A stretch of DNA of 17,151 bases from JBEKEX01 sp050013615 (GCA_050013615.1 JBEKEX010000031.1:1-17151); one strand, 5' to 3'. Counted from the stretch's first letter, positions 1-8,373 are shown. Made by a program: numbers and translations. The notes: generated from the sequence alone by a model not told the origin.

Positions 1-1
1 G

Positions 2-259
2 CATGGGATGGGGGTGCGCGTGACCTCGATCGAACCGGGCATGGCTGAAACGGAGTTCACCCTGGTGCGCACAGGCGGCAATCAGGCAGCTTCAAAAGCG
101 GTCTATCAAGGCTTCCAGCCGTTGACTGCACAAGACATTGCCGATGCCGTATTCTGGGTGGCGAATTTGCCGCCGCACGTCAACGTCAATCGCCTGGAGC
201 TGATGCCGGTGAACCAGTCCTGGGCAGGCTTCCAGGTCTTTCGTGATTCGGCAGCATAA
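2..259 (+). CDS. ydfG: SDR family oxidoreductase, YdfG-like, C-terminal part (5' truncated)
   Basis: Only the last 85 or so residues lie in the window; the reading frame is open from base 2, so the gene begins upstream. The visible part reads VRVTSIEPGMAETEF, then LTAQDIADAVFWVANLPPHVNVNRLELMPVNQSWAG. This matches the C-terminal third of the YdfG group of short-chain dehydrogenases (NADP-dependent 3-hydroxy acid dehydrogenases acting on serine, allo-threonine and similar compounds). IEPG followed by a TEF segment is the substrate-loop region after the catalytic Tyr-x3-Lys, and the LPxHVNxNxLExMPxxQ block is typical of that group. The Rossmann glycine motif and the catalytic residues are outside the window, so activity cannot be judged. 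The enzyme would be cytoplasmic. It ends in TAA, shortly before a hairpin terminator shared with the minus-strand block. Exact substrate is inferred from the family only. Confidence 0.8.
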   Translation, partial: HGMGVRVTSIEPGMAETEFTLVRTGGNQAASKAVYQGFQPLTAQDIADAVFWVANLPPHVNVNRLELMPVNQSWAGFQVFRDSAA

Positions 260-275
260 CACTTCGGAACTAAAA

Positions 276-299
276 AAGCCTCATCGAAAGATGAGGCTT
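276..299. terminator. Hairpin terminator between ydfG-like gene and tRNA-Arg
   Basis: A perfect 10-bp stem (AAGCCTCATC / GATGAGGCTT) closes a GAAA tetraloop. On the minus strand the stem runs directly into a T tract (complement of the A run at 272-277), so it should stop the tRNA transcript efficiently. On the + strand it follows the dehydrogenase stop codon by 16 bases but is followed only by AT-rich sequence, so it is a weaker terminator in that direction. Confidence 0.85.
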
Positions 300-324
300 A
301 TCAATTATTAATCAAAATGAAAGG

Positions 325-398
325 CGCCCCCGGGGGGATTTGAACCCCCAACCGCTGGATTCGAAGTCCATCGCTCTGTCCAATTGAGCTACGAGGGC
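325..398 (-). tRNA. tRNA-Arg (anticodon TCG)
   Basis: The minus strand folds as a full 74-nt cloverleaf. The acceptor stem is GCCCTCG / CGGGGGC with one G-T pair, the D stem is GCTC / GAGC, and the anticodon loop CTTCGAA gives anticodon TCG, reading CGA (Arg) codons. The T arm is GGGGG-TTCAAAT-CCCCC. The discriminator base is G, and CCA is not encoded (the DNA continues CCTTTC), so CCA must be added enzymatically. The top pair of the anticodon stem (27-43) is A-G, a mismatch, while the other four pairs are intact. The gene lies 56 bases after the ABC-2 permease stop and has its own -10 box. Confidence 0.95.
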
Positions 399-410
399 GG
401 ATGCGTGGAC

Positions 411-416
411 ATTATA
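411..416 (-). promoter_or_regulatory. -10 box for tRNA-Arg
   Basis: The minus strand reads GCGGTATAATGTCC; the TATAAT is a perfect -10 hexamer placed so that transcription would start about 6 bases before the mature tRNA 5' end. No good -35 hexamer is seen 16-18 bases upstream. A small hairpin (CTTC-GGC-GAAG) lies there instead, possibly a weak end signal for the permease gene. The -10 call is by inspection. Confidence 0.5.
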
Positions 417-454
417 CCGCAAACTTCGCCGAAGCTGCGATTGTCCTGCCGGAT

Positions 455-1708
455 TCAGGCTTTTTGTGCTGCTCTTCCCAGCAATGCCAGGAAATAGGTC
501 TTGGGGTTGAAAGACTGGCCTGAAAGCAGGGTTTGGGCACGGAACAGCCCGGCTACACTGCGAATGATCAGGTAAGCGAAGCCCGCCAGCAAGAGCACCG
601 CCAGCAGGATTTGCCACACGGGTACCTGGGTGGCTGCCATGCGTGACATCATTGCCACCGGTGCGGTCAAGGGGAACAGGCTCAAGATCAGGGCTGTCGT
701 ACCGTTGGGGTCTGAAACGATTATTTGCAGCAGGAACAAGGGCAGCATCAACGGGATAATGATGATCGTTGTGACCTGCGAGGCTTCACGCAGGTTGGAT
801 ACCAATGCGCCGATGCCAGCCATCAGACTGGCATATACGGCGTATCCCAACAGGAAGAACACCACGCCCCAAAGCAGGATAGACGGCGGTAATTGGAAGG
901 CAATCGATACATTGGATGCCTGCCCACCCAGGCGTAATGCCAGGAAGCCGATGCCGCTCCATGTGAGCGTTTGCACCAGCCCCGCCAATCCCAGTGCAAT
1001 GATCTTGCCCGTCAGCATTTGGGTGGGGGTGATGGAAGTGGTCAATATCTCGATCACCCGGTTCTGCTTCTCCGTGTTCACGCTGCTCAGCATCAAGCTG
1101 GAAGAAGTGAGGATGACGATGTAGAAGATCATCGTCACAGCGTAGGGGAGGAAGAAAGTCAATGCTTCGTCGGGGTTGCGCTGTGGCTGAGGCGAAAGAT
1201 ATTCTGCCTGGACGTTTAACGGGTCGGAGATCCGGTTATTCAGATCTGTGTTGCCGGAGGTCAGGTTGTAGGAGATCAGGTCTTCGAAGGCGCTGGAGCG
1301 CTGGGTGCTGCCAAGGGGATTGAAATCAGGCCGCACGTAGATCAGGTTACCGCTTTGAATATAATCGGCGGACAGGATATAGTAAGCGCTGATCTCACCG
1401 GATGCCAGGGCTTGTTTAGCATCATTCTCCGAAGAGAAAGCTCGCAATTGGCTGGTAGAATCCGGGATGGTCAGGCGGATCAACCCGGCTTCGTCCACGT
1501 ATCCTTCGGGTAGCTGCTGTTGCTGTGGCATGATCAGGCTGGAAATGATATTGTTGTTGCTACTTCCACCGGAGCTGTTGGATAACGTTGAAATAATGAA
1601 AGTAAAAACAAGTGCTCCAATTGGCACCAGCAATAGGGTCAAGATGAAAGAGGGTCGCATGACCACTGTGATGAATTCGTGTTTGAGGATGAGCAATACT
1701 TTTTTCAT
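455..1708 (-). CDS. ABC-2 type transporter permease (NatB-like), second permease
   Basis: A 417-residue integral membrane protein. After a short cytoplasmic N-terminus (MKKVLLILKHEF) comes one membrane helix at about residues 18-42. A large external domain follows at roughly 43-185, starting with a Ser/Gly/Asn-rich stretch. A C-terminal block of about five helices then begins at LPYAVTMIFYIVIL. The segment SVNTEKQNRVIEILTTSITPTQMLTGK is the cytoplasmic coupling region typical of the ABC-2/NatB family (E-K-x-x-R-x-x-E-I-L-x-T-S). This topology fits exporters such as the Na+ exporter NatAB, but substrate cannot be read from sequence. It lies 51 bases after the first permease and is homologous to it, so the two probably form a heterodimer with the ATPase at 2962-3867. 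The Shine-Dalgarno is weak (GAAAG). ATG was chosen because it gives the same MKK start as its partner. Confidence 0.9.
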   Translation of the reverse strand: MKKVLLILKHEFITVVMRPSFILTLLLVPIGALVFTFIISTLSNSSGGSSNNNIISSLIMPQQQQLPEGYVDEAGLIRLTIPDSTSQLRAFSSENDAKQALASGEISAYYILSADYIQSGNLIYVRPDFNPLGSTQRSSAFEDLISYNLTSGNTDLNNRISDPLNVQAEYLSPQPQRNPDEALTFFLPYAVTMIFYIVILTSSSLMLSSVNTEKQNRVIEILTTSITPTQMLTGKIIALGLAGLVQTLTWSGIGFLALRLGGQASNVSIAFQLPPSILLWGVVFFLLGYAVYASLMAGIGALVSNLREASQVTTIIIIPLMLPLFLLQIIVSDPNGTTALILSLFPLTAPVAMMSRMAATQVPVWQILLAVLLLAGFAYLIIRSVAGLFRAQTLLSGQSFNPKTYFLALLGRAAQKA

Positions 1709-1759
1709 GATTTCACTTTCGCAAGTACTAAGCTGAAAGCTGATTTGACGATGAAGGCA

Positions 1760-2965
1760 CTATGCTTTGGCGCGACTGAAGATCTCTTTGAGCGCCAGGC
1801 GTTTACCATAACGCAGCATCCCCAGCCGGAAAGCGCGTCCGGCGATCCATAGTGCGCCCAACGCGCAGACAATCAATAAACCAATGGACGTGAGGATTTG
1901 CCAGATGGGTACAGTCGTGAAAGCTGCGCGCAGGGGCAGGGTCACCGGCGCGGTCAGCGGGAACAAGCTCAAACCGATGGCCAGGGGGCTGTTGGGGCTG
2001 AGCATGATGGGCGAAATGAACCAGTAGGGGATGACGATGGGCAGGGAAAACAAGCCGGCGATTTGCTGCGCTTCGCGGCTTTCAGTGGCCGTGGCGCCGA
2101 CGGCTGCCATCAATGCCCCGACCATGACGAACGCCGGCAAGAACACGGCCGCCATCAACAAGATGGATGTCGGGTCGACGCCCATATTACCCAAGGACGG
2201 GATAAAGTACTTCACGATGGGCAGCAGGACCAGCACGAAGAGGATCCAGATGATAAGCTGGGTGAGCCCCACGGCTAGATTGCCGATGGTCTTGGCGGCG
2301 ATGAGCTGATTGGGGGAAATGGAGGTGACGATGACCTCCATGGTGCGGTTCTCTTTTTCTTCGACCACGGCATGCATCAGGTAACCGCCGCTGGTATTGA
2401 TGGCGATCATGAACAGGATCCCGGCGAGCAGCGGCAAAATGATGGTCATGTAATTGTTCAACTGCATCTCACGGCTGCCATCCGGGGTCCTCACGATGAT
2501 GTTGGAGCCTGCGACCAACCGATCGGCAATATCCGCCGGCGTATTTTGCAGGAGGTTGTAACGCAGGGCACGCTCGAAATTAGACTTGGCGTTATCACCG
2601 GGAGGGGTCAGCGACACGGCGTGTACCTGGCCGTTTTGCATGTAATTGGGATCGAGCACGTAATACACCTGGATCTGCTTGGCATCCAGTGCAGTGCGAG
2701 CATCTGCTTCAGTATTGAAAGTAATAATCTTTACCGGAGAGAACATGCTGGTTGGATCGGGTAGGGGTGTTTGGAAGTTGGGGAATACCTGGGGATCGGC
2801 CACATATCCTATGGGCGTGTAGTTGCTTTGGGCAGCAAATTCCAGATAAATGACACCGACCATTAGTAAGCCAAAGAAGGGGAAGCTGAGCAATGCAAAC
2901 AGGAAACGCCGGCGCATGACCTGGCGCAGATATTCGTGCGAAGCGACTAACCAGAATTTTTTCAT
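1760..2965 (-). CDS. ABC-2 type transporter permease (NatB-like), first permease
   Basis: A 401-residue permease with the same plan as its downstream neighbour. It has an N-terminal helix at about residues 22-46 and an external domain at about 47-170. A multi-helix C-terminal half follows, containing the coupling motif EEKENRTMEVIVTSISPNQ, which corresponds to the TEKQNRVIEILTTS motif of the second permease. Its ATG overlaps the TGA of the ATPase gene by four bases (ATGA), so translation of the two is probably coupled and the subunits made in fixed ratio. The pair of unequal permeases with one ATPase points to an ABC exporter built as a heterodimeric membrane part with two copies of the ATPase. 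NatAB-type sodium export is the best-known relative, but drugs, peptides or lipids are equally possible. Confidence 0.9.
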   Translation of the reverse strand: MKKFWLVASHEYLRQVMRRRFLFALLSFPFFGLLMVGVIYLEFAAQSNYTPIGYVADPQVFPNFQTPLPDPTSMFSPVKIITFNTEADARTALDAKQIQVYYVLDPNYMQNGQVHAVSLTPPGDNAKSNFERALRYNLLQNTPADIADRLVAGSNIIVRTPDGSREMQLNNYMTIILPLLAGILFMIAINTSGGYLMHAVVEEKENRTMEVIVTSISPNQLIAAKTIGNLAVGLTQLIIWILFVLVLLPIVKYFIPSLGNMGVDPTSILLMAAVFLPAFVMVGALMAAVGATATESREAQQIAGLFSLPIVIPYWFISPIMLSPNSPLAIGLSLFPLTAPVTLPLRAAFTTVPIWQILTSIGLLIVCALGALWIAGRAFRLGMLRYGKRLALKEIFSRAKA

Positions 2966-3867
2966 TCTGATGCCTCTTCTGGCTTTACCACCTTGATGAA
3001 TATGTCGTCCAATGTCGGCATGGCGATTTCGAACTGTTCGATGGCGATATTGTGTTCAAGCAAGGTACGCAGCACAGATTGCGTGGAGACATTCTTTTCC
3101 AAGCTGAGCAGATAGGAACCGTTATGCGGTTTTACTGCTTCAATGCCAGGCAAGCCTTCTGGAAGAGTGCTGGTTGTGCGTACCAAGATCTCGTTGCCGG
3201 CGAACTGGCGGCGGATGGCGTTCGTCTCGCCGTACAAGATCGCTTTACCTTTGTTTATCAGGACCAATCGATCACACAATTCTTCCACCTGATGCATCTG
3301 GTGTGTGCACATGACAATGGTGACGCCGCGTTGCTTTTCTTCCAGCAGCAGGTCTTTGACCATTTGGGTGTTGACAGGGTCTAAAGCGCTAAAAGGTTCA
3401 TCTACGACGATAATGCCAGGTTTATGCACCAGGGTCACGATGAGCTGAGCTTTTTGCTGCATGCCCTTGCTCAACTCCTTCAGTTTTTTATTGCGATAGG
3501 AGTCAAGCTCGAAGCGCACCAGGTAATCGTTGATGCGCGTGCGTGCCTCGGATTGTGAAAGACCCTTGAGTGTGGCGAGGTATACCAGGCAGCGTTCCAA
3601 AGTAATATCCTGATACAGGCCGCGCTCTTCCGGCAGGTAGCCAATATCGTTCTTGCGTGCCTCGGTCATTGGCCCACCCAATACGGTGATGCTGCCGCTA
3701 TCCGCTTTGAAGATATCCAGGATGATGCGGATGATGGTTGTTTTACCGGCCCCGTTAGGACCCAGAAGACCAAATATTTCCCCGGCATTGACTTCGAAAG
3801 ACACATCATCAACCGCCCGGTTGGTTCCAAATACTTTGACGATATTCTTGACCTCGATCGTTGGCAT
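2962..3867 (-). CDS. ABC transporter ATP-binding protein (NatA-like)
   Basis: A 301-residue cytoplasmic ATPase with every required motif: Walker A GPNGAGKTT (36-44), signature LSKGMQQK (132-139), Walker B with catalytic Glu in VVDEPFSALDP (154-164) and switch His189 (CTH). After about residue 215 it carries the small C-terminal domain common in NatA-type and ABC-2 export ATPases (DUF4162-like), ending in MPTLDDIFIKVV. It powers the two permeases that follow, the first overlapping by ATGA. The leader carries a Shine-Dalgarno AAGGGA about 8 bases before the ATG. A promoter and an 8-bp tandem repeat lie about 90 bases upstream. The family assignment is firm; the exported substrate is unknown. 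Confidence 0.95.
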   Translation of the reverse strand: MPTIEVKNIVKVFGTNRAVDDVSFEVNAGEIFGLLGPNGAGKTTIIRIILDIFKADSGSITVLGGPMTEARKNDIGYLPEERGLYQDITLERCLVYLATLKGLSQSEARTRINDYLVRFELDSYRNKKLKELSKGMQQKAQLIVTLVHKPGIIVVDEPFSALDPVNTQMVKDLLLEEKQRGVTIVMCTHQMHQVEELCDRLVLINKGKAILYGETNAIRRQFAGNEILVRTTSTLPEGLPGIEAVKPHNGSYLLSLEKNVSTQSVLRTLLEHNIAIEQFEIAMPTLDDIFIKVVKPEEASE

Positions 3868-3935
3868 GCAGTTTCCCTTTCTGGATAGGCAATGAATGAC
3901 TTTCCAAACGGTTATCGCCGTTGTTTCATCCTTGG

Positions 3936-3967
3936 TGTATCATTGTCTTATTGTATCATTGTATCAT
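3936..3967. repeat. Four-unit 8-bp tandem repeat overlapping the ABC exporter promoter
   Basis: Four consecutive 8-mers read TGTATCAT, TGTCTTAT, TGTATCAT, TGTATCAT on the + strand; three are identical and one differs at two positions. On the minus strand they read as repeated ATGATACA and contain the -10 hexamer TACAAT twice, 8 bases apart. The array lies at the expected start region of the exporter mRNA. It could be an operator with several half sites, a set of alternative -10 boxes, or a slippage-prone repeat that tunes promoter strength. Confidence 0.8.
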
Positions 3968-3985
3968 CCATGTGACAATGGTCAA
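3958..3985 (-). promoter_or_regulatory. Sigma70-type promoter for the ABC-2 exporter operon
   Basis: On the minus strand TTGACC (3985-3980) is followed after 16 bases by TACAAT (3963-3958), preceded by TGA so that it also forms an extended -10. A start near 3951 gives a leader of about 84 nt before the ATPase ATG. A second TACAAT lies 8 bases further down inside the tandem repeat. The rest of the gap, 3986-4103, is AT-rich and I see no gene or RNA in it. Confidence 0.65.
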
Positions 3986-4103
3986 CCCTCTAAAGGGCTT
4001 TATTTCGAGAGCTCACTATTTTATTTACGGAAAAAGTGACGCAAAGTTTCTATATATTATATGCAAGGTAATAAACAGAATGGAGACGGGACGCTGTAGA
4101 AGT

Positions 4104-4140
4104 AAAAAAGCAGAGGCGGGTCATCCGTCTCTGCTTTTTT
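4104..4140 (-). terminator. Terminator of the BMP-type importer operon
   Basis: A 16-position stem (AAAAAAGCAGAGGCGG / CCGTCTCTGCTTTTTT, loop GTCAT) starts 20 bases after the stop codon of the last permease. In the minus-strand RNA one position is a C-A mismatch and the rest pairs, ending in six U. The + strand RNA would also form it (with G-U), but no + strand gene ends here. Confidence 0.9.
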
Positions 4141-4160
4141 CAGAATGCAATTCAAGGTGC

Positions 4161-5429
4161 TTATTGCTTTTCGTATGCTTCGCCATCTGCAGCGGGGACG
4201 CTGGCACGCCCGACCACGCCGGCTAGCACGATGATCGTCACGATGTAGGGAATCATCTGCAAGAACTGGGAGGGAATGGGCAGGCTGAGGATCTGCATCT
4301 TTACCTGAAGCGAATCGGCGAAGCCGAAGATGACCGAGGATGAAAATGCGCCGACAGGTGTGTAATTCCCAAAGATCATAGCTGCCAGTCCGATGAAACC
4401 TTTACCGGCAGTGATATCCTGATCGAAACGCCCCACCGAACCGATGGTGAAATAAGCACCGCCAATACCGGCGATCATCCCGCCGATGATGGTGTTGACG
4501 TAGCGGGTCAGGAATACATTAATACCCAGCGTATCGGCTGCACGAGGATGCTCACCGACTGACCGTGTACGCAAGCCCCAAGGCGTGAAGAACAGCATGA
4601 TCTGCATGCAAATGACCAATAGCAGCATGAGAAAGACAATGATGTTATTTTCGAACAACGCCGGCCCAATGATGGGTATTTTAGAGAGGACGGGGATGGT
4701 AATGGTCGGGAAAGTTCCGGAGTTATTGAGCAGATCGATGTTTTGTTCGAGATATTTCTGCGAGATGAACGTGGTGATTCCGGTACCCAAGATGTTGACC
4801 GCTGTACCGCTGATGATGTGGTTGACTTTGAAATGGATACACAGGACCGCGTGGAGTGCAGCGACCAAGGCCCCGGTGACAATGGCGACGAACAATCCGA
4901 ACGTCAGGCTGTGGGTGAGGGTGGCCGCCACAACCGCCGTTTGAGCCGAGATCAGCATGGTGCATTCGATGCCGATGTTGATCACAGCGGTCCGCTCGCT
5001 GATGATACCGCACAGGGATGCCAGAGCAATGGGGGTGGCTCGCACTAAAGCAGTGCTGATCATTCCTTCCAGGTTGAATGATTTACCTGCTGCTGCCCAC
5101 ACCAGAAAAGAGGCGATGAAGGTGAAGGCAAGTACGCTGATCAAAATGCCCATCGAGCGGATGCCGTGGGCCAACTGCCAGGCACCCAATCCGATGGTGA
5201 TCAAGGCCAGGATATAAATGGAAAGTTGGGCAGGCACCAGGATATCCGGGATGGTCAAGGCATTCGAGCTGCTTAGGTTCATACCGAAAGTCGAAATTTG
5301 GCCGGCTTGTGCATTCAGCCCGAAGGCTAGCACTATAAATATTCCAACGACGATCAATAAAATACCCCAAACGTACCGCCTGCGGGGGGTATCCTTGTAG
5401 AGATTTAGGCGTTCAGTTTGATTTGCCAT
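4161..5429 (-). CDS. nupQ: BMP-type ABC importer permease (NupQ-like)
   Basis: A 422-residue inner-membrane permease of the branched-chain/ribose type (BPD_transp_2). The family part is recognised by VRATPIALASLCGIISERTAVINIGIE, the conserved stretch entering the transport core, and by GLRTRSVGEHPRAADTLGI, the cytoplasmic loop that contacts the ATPase. About ten hydrophobic segments are visible, two to three of them in an N-terminal extension before residue 130. It is the last gene of the importer operon, 12 bases after its partner permease and just before a strong terminator. The order lipoprotein-ATPase-permease-permease is the same as Bacillus nupNOPQ, and the symbol is given on family and order. 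The guanosine/purine nucleoside substrate known there is a reasonable guess here, not shown. Confidence 0.92.
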   Translation of the reverse strand: MANQTERLNLYKDTPRRRYVWGILLIVVGIFIVLAFGLNAQAGQISTFGMNLSSSNALTIPDILVPAQLSIYILALITIGLGAWQLAHGIRSMGILISVLAFTFIASFLVWAAAGKSFNLEGMISTALVRATPIALASLCGIISERTAVINIGIECTMLISAQTAVVAATLTHSLTFGLFVAIVTGALVAALHAVLCIHFKVNHIISGTAVNILGTGITTFISQKYLEQNIDLLNNSGTFPTITIPVLSKIPIIGPALFENNIIVFLMLLLVICMQIMLFFTPWGLRTRSVGEHPRAADTLGINVFLTRYVNTIIGGMIAGIGGAYFTIGSVGRFDQDITAGKGFIGLAAMIFGNYTPVGAFSSSVIFGFADSLQVKMQILSLPIPSQFLQMIPYIVTIIVLAGVVGRASVPAADGEAYEKQ

Positions 5430-5441
5430 GAGTCCCTCGGT

Positions 5442-6752
5442 TTACGGTTTTGTGCTTTGGGAAGTCGGCACTGGTTTTCCAGTCTCGTGACTTGGTAAGG
5501 GCGTTTCTTTTTTAGCAGAGTGGACGTGGTACAGTGCACGAATAATGGCTGGAGCTGCGACGAAGATGATGACCAGTCCCTGAATGACCGAAATAATGCT
5601 GATGGGGATGCCGGCCATGGATTGCATTCGGGTGGCGCCGCTGGTTAAAAACCCAAAGAGGAGGGCGGCCAATACCACGCCCAGCGGGTGGCTGTTACCG
5701 AGCAGCGCTACGGCAATGGAGTTGAAACCGTAGCCCGAGGAATAACCTTGAGACACCCAGTGGTCCACGCCCAACACCTGGACTGCACCTGCCAACCCTG
5801 CCAGACCTCCGCTGATAAGCATAACGGTAACCGTATTGCGGACAATATTCATACCGGCGTATTTAGCAGCATTGGGGTTGGACCCGACGGCACGGATCTC
5901 AAAGCCGAGAGTAGTTTTGAAAAGCAACCAATAGACGAAAACGGCTATTGCCAGTGCAAGAAAAAAGCCCCAATTGAAGCGCAGGGGGTCGGCGAAAAAC
6001 CGCGGCAGCATGGCAGAGTTCTCGATCACGGGAGTCAGCGGCCGGTAACCCGGCGCTTTCATTGGACCGTTCAAAAGCCATGAGCTCAAGGCGTAGGAAA
6101 TGTAATTCATCATGATGGTGGTAACCACTTCGTGTGCGCCTACGCGTGCTTTCAAGAATCCCGGCAGAAATGCCCATAGTGCACCACCGGCTGCTCCGGC
6201 AAGCAGAGCCAGGGGAATGTGGATGTAGGCCGGCAATCCCACGATACTGTAGCCGACGTAAGCAGAGGTCAAAGCGCCCAGCAGGAATTGGCCTTCTGCG
6301 CCGATGTTGAAAAGACCGGCTTTGAAACCGATGGCCAGTGCCAATCCGGCGATGATATAAGGGGTGGAAGCGGTCAGACTTTCCGTAAATGGGTAAATGG
6401 ATTTGACCAGCGCGCTGCTGTCACCGGTACTGAACCACTGACTGAAGCCGGCAACGATCGTAGTCGGGTTACCAAAGGCGCCATTAAAAAGCGATCCATA
6501 AGCTACAGCAATAGCATTCCAACTAGCCGAAAGTGCACTTAATGGGTCGACGAAAAAATTTTTCCAGGCGGCTAGAACGTCCAGGTTGGTGACGATGACG
6601 ACGATGGCACCGATCAACAGGCCGGTCAAAACTGCCAAAAGAGGGATAAGGATGGTCTGTATCGATGAAGAGCCGACTTTTTTCTTAGGAGCTACGGCTG
6701 TTACTTCAGTGGTTTCTTTCTGGAGATCTTGTTGAGATTGACTGTTTTTCAA
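5442..6752 (-). CDS. nupP: BMP-type ABC importer permease (NupP-like)
   Basis: A 436-residue permease, partner of the NupQ-like protein. A polar, Lys/Gln/Thr-rich cytoplasmic N-terminus of about 30 residues precedes the first helix. The family core follows: STPYIIAGLALAIGFKAGLFNIGAEGQ (about 130-156), the motif that marks BMP-associated permeases, and the ATPase-contact loop FEIRAVGSNPNAAKYAGM. HEVVTTIMMNYI is another conserved stretch. About nine to ten helices are seen. The C-terminus is polar and Pro/Thr-rich. It starts 11 bases after the ATPase gene and ends 12 bases before the next permease, so the three are surely co-transcribed. Substrate is inferred only from the NupNOPQ family. Confidence 0.92.
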   Translation of the reverse strand: MKNSQSQQDLQKETTEVTAVAPKKKVGSSSIQTILIPLLAVLTGLLIGAIVVIVTNLDVLAAWKNFFVDPLSALSASWNAIAVAYGSLFNGAFGNPTTIVAGFSQWFSTGDSSALVKSIYPFTESLTASTPYIIAGLALAIGFKAGLFNIGAEGQFLLGALTSAYVGYSIVGLPAYIHIPLALLAGAAGGALWAFLPGFLKARVGAHEVVTTIMMNYISYALSSWLLNGPMKAPGYRPLTPVIENSAMLPRFFADPLRFNWGFFLALAIAVFVYWLLFKTTLGFEIRAVGSNPNAAKYAGMNIVRNTVTVMLISGGLAGLAGAVQVLGVDHWVSQGYSSGYGFNSIAVALLGNSHPLGVVLAALLFGFLTSGATRMQSMAGIPISIISVIQGLVIIFVAAPAIIRALYHVHSAKKETPLPSHETGKPVPTSQSTKP

Positions 6753-6763
6753 GGCAGCTGCTC

Positions 6764-8335
6764 CTAGAAGACACGTTCCACTTCAATTTCTTGAGTGGTG
6801 GGCGATGTAGTTTGTATCGCCTCTGAAGGTTTGACGCCGGCCATCAACAAGCCAAGGTATTCCCGATTGACACTGTGTGCGGGGACGATCTCGACGACCT
6901 GTCCTTTGTACATCACTGCAATCCGGTCGGAAAGGGCGATGATCTCGTCCAGTTCGGGCGATACCAGCAGCACAGCAACGTCTTCTTCGCGTTTTTCGAT
7001 GATCCGGCTGTGGATGTACTCGATGGAACCAACATCCAATCCCCGCGTAGGCTGTGATGCGATCAGCAGGTGGGTGGGACGTGATAGCTCACGGGCGATG
7101 ATCACTTTTTGCTGGTTCCCGCCAGAGAGCGTCGCAACATTGACATCGATGCTCGGTGTGCGAATATCGAACTGCTCGACCAACTTTTGTGCAGTACTGT
7201 TGATGACCTGCTGTTGCAATGCAGGCCCATGTGCAAAGGGGGGCAAATAATACGTGCAGAGTACCAGGTTGTCGTGTACCGGGAAGGGAAGCACCAGCCC
7301 ATGTTTTTGCCGGTCTTCGGGGATGTGCCCAACGCCAGCTTCAAGGATGTGGCGTGGGGTTGCATGCACATATTCCTTGCCCAGAATACGGATGCTCCCT
7401 TGAACAGCGTGCGTCAGGCCGGTAAGTGCATAGACCAGCTCGGTTTGGCCGTTTCCTTGCACGCCGGCTACTCCCAATACTTCGCCGCCACGGACGTCGA
7501 AAGACACACCCTGGACGACCATGTTTTTATGCTCATCCTGCACATAAAGGTCCTTGACTTCCAAAACCACTTCTTGGGGGTTGGCGAGTTTTTTCTTGAC
7601 GACCAGACTCACTTCGCGGCCGACCATCATGGACGCCAATTTCTCCTGGGTGGTCTCTTTGGGTAACACAGTGTCCACCACGCGCCCGCCCCGCAAAATG
7701 GTGATATGATCAGCCAGCTCCATTACCTCTTTTAACTTGTGGGTGATAAAGATGATCGACTTGCCATGGTCCACCAGGGTGCGCAACACTTTGAAGAGGC
7801 TTTCAACTTCCTGGGGGGTCAACACGGCCGTCGGTTCATCGAGGATCAGTGTTTCGGCCTGCCGGTAGAGCACCTTGATGATCTCCACCCGCTGTTGGGT
7901 GCCGACGGGTAGATCCTTGACATAGGCATCCGGGTCGACTTCGAGTCCATATTGCTCGGATATTTCGTGGATCCGTTTTTTGACCAGCTTTTTATCCAGA
8001 AAGATACCGTTGCGCGTCGGTTCGACGCCCAGCATCACATTTTCGGTAACGGTCATGACCGGCACCAGCATGAAGTGTTGGTGGACCATGCCGACGCCCA
8101 AATGGATGGCATCGGTGGGTCCGTGAATGTCGACTTCTTTTCCATTGATCAGGATTTGACCTTCATCGGGCTTATACAAGCCATACAAGATATTCATCAA
8201 GGTAGTCTTCCCTGCGCCGTTTTCACCTAGCAGAGCAAGGATTTCACCTTTCTGAAGCGATAGGTCGATATGATCATTTGCAAGGACACCAGGGAATGCT
8301 TTGGTGATGCCGCGTAATTCCAACACAATTGACAT
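6764..8335 (-). CDS. nupO: BMP-type ABC importer ATPase with two ATP-binding domains (NupO-like)
   Basis: A 523-residue fused double ATPase. Domain 1 is complete: Walker A GENGAGKTT (37-45), Q loop at VHQH (84-87), signature VGTQQR (144-149), Walker B ILDEPTAVLTP (164-174) and switch His199. Domain 2 (about 257-500) has a changed Walker A, GVQGNGQTE (291-299), with no Lys at the usual place. It has a good signature LSGGNQQK (403-410), but Gln428 replaces the catalytic Glu (IASQPTRGLD) and Ser459 replaces the switch His. Such an inactive second site is normal for RbsA/NupO-type ATPases, so this is not decay. It drives both permeases. Shine-Dalgarno GGGAGAG precedes the ATG closely. An extended -10 box in the 116-base gap suggests extra transcription beyond read-through from the lipoprotein gene. 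Confidence 0.95.
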   Translation of the reverse strand: MSIVLELRGITKAFPGVLANDHIDLSLQKGEILALLGENGAGKTTLMNILYGLYKPDEGQILINGKEVDIHGPTDAIHLGVGMVHQHFMLVPVMTVTENVMLGVEPTRNGIFLDKKLVKKRIHEISEQYGLEVDPDAYVKDLPVGTQQRVEIIKVLYRQAETLILDEPTAVLTPQEVESLFKVLRTLVDHGKSIIFITHKLKEVMELADHITILRGGRVVDTVLPKETTQEKLASMMVGREVSLVVKKKLANPQEVVLEVKDLYVQDEHKNMVVQGVSFDVRGGEVLGVAGVQGNGQTELVYALTGLTHAVQGSIRILGKEYVHATPRHILEAGVGHIPEDRQKHGLVLPFPVHDNLVLCTYYLPPFAHGPALQQQVINSTAQKLVEQFDIRTPSIDVNVATLSGGNQQKVIIARELSRPTHLLIASQPTRGLDVGSIEYIHSRIIEKREEDVAVLLVSPELDEIIALSDRIAVMYKGQVVEIVPAHSVNREYLGLLMAGVKPSEAIQTTSPTTQEIEVERVF

Positions 8336-8373
8336 GAGGCTCTCCCAAAACAGGAAATCTGTAATTAGAGGAT

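Noticed and set aside
291..420. tRNA-linked integration site
   Set aside because: No second copy of the tRNA 3' end, no integrase and no mobile genes are seen in the window.
3986..4103. Possible small RNA or short gene in the AT-rich gap before the importer terminator
   Set aside because: No start with ribosome binding site, no stable fold and no convincing -35/-10 pair; the hairpin at 4104-4140 is fully explained as the importer terminator.
7020..7700. Degenerate second ATP site in the importer ATPase as a sign of decay
   Set aside because: Loss of Walker A Lys, catalytic Glu and switch His in domain 2 is normal for the RbsA/NupO type, and the frame is intact.
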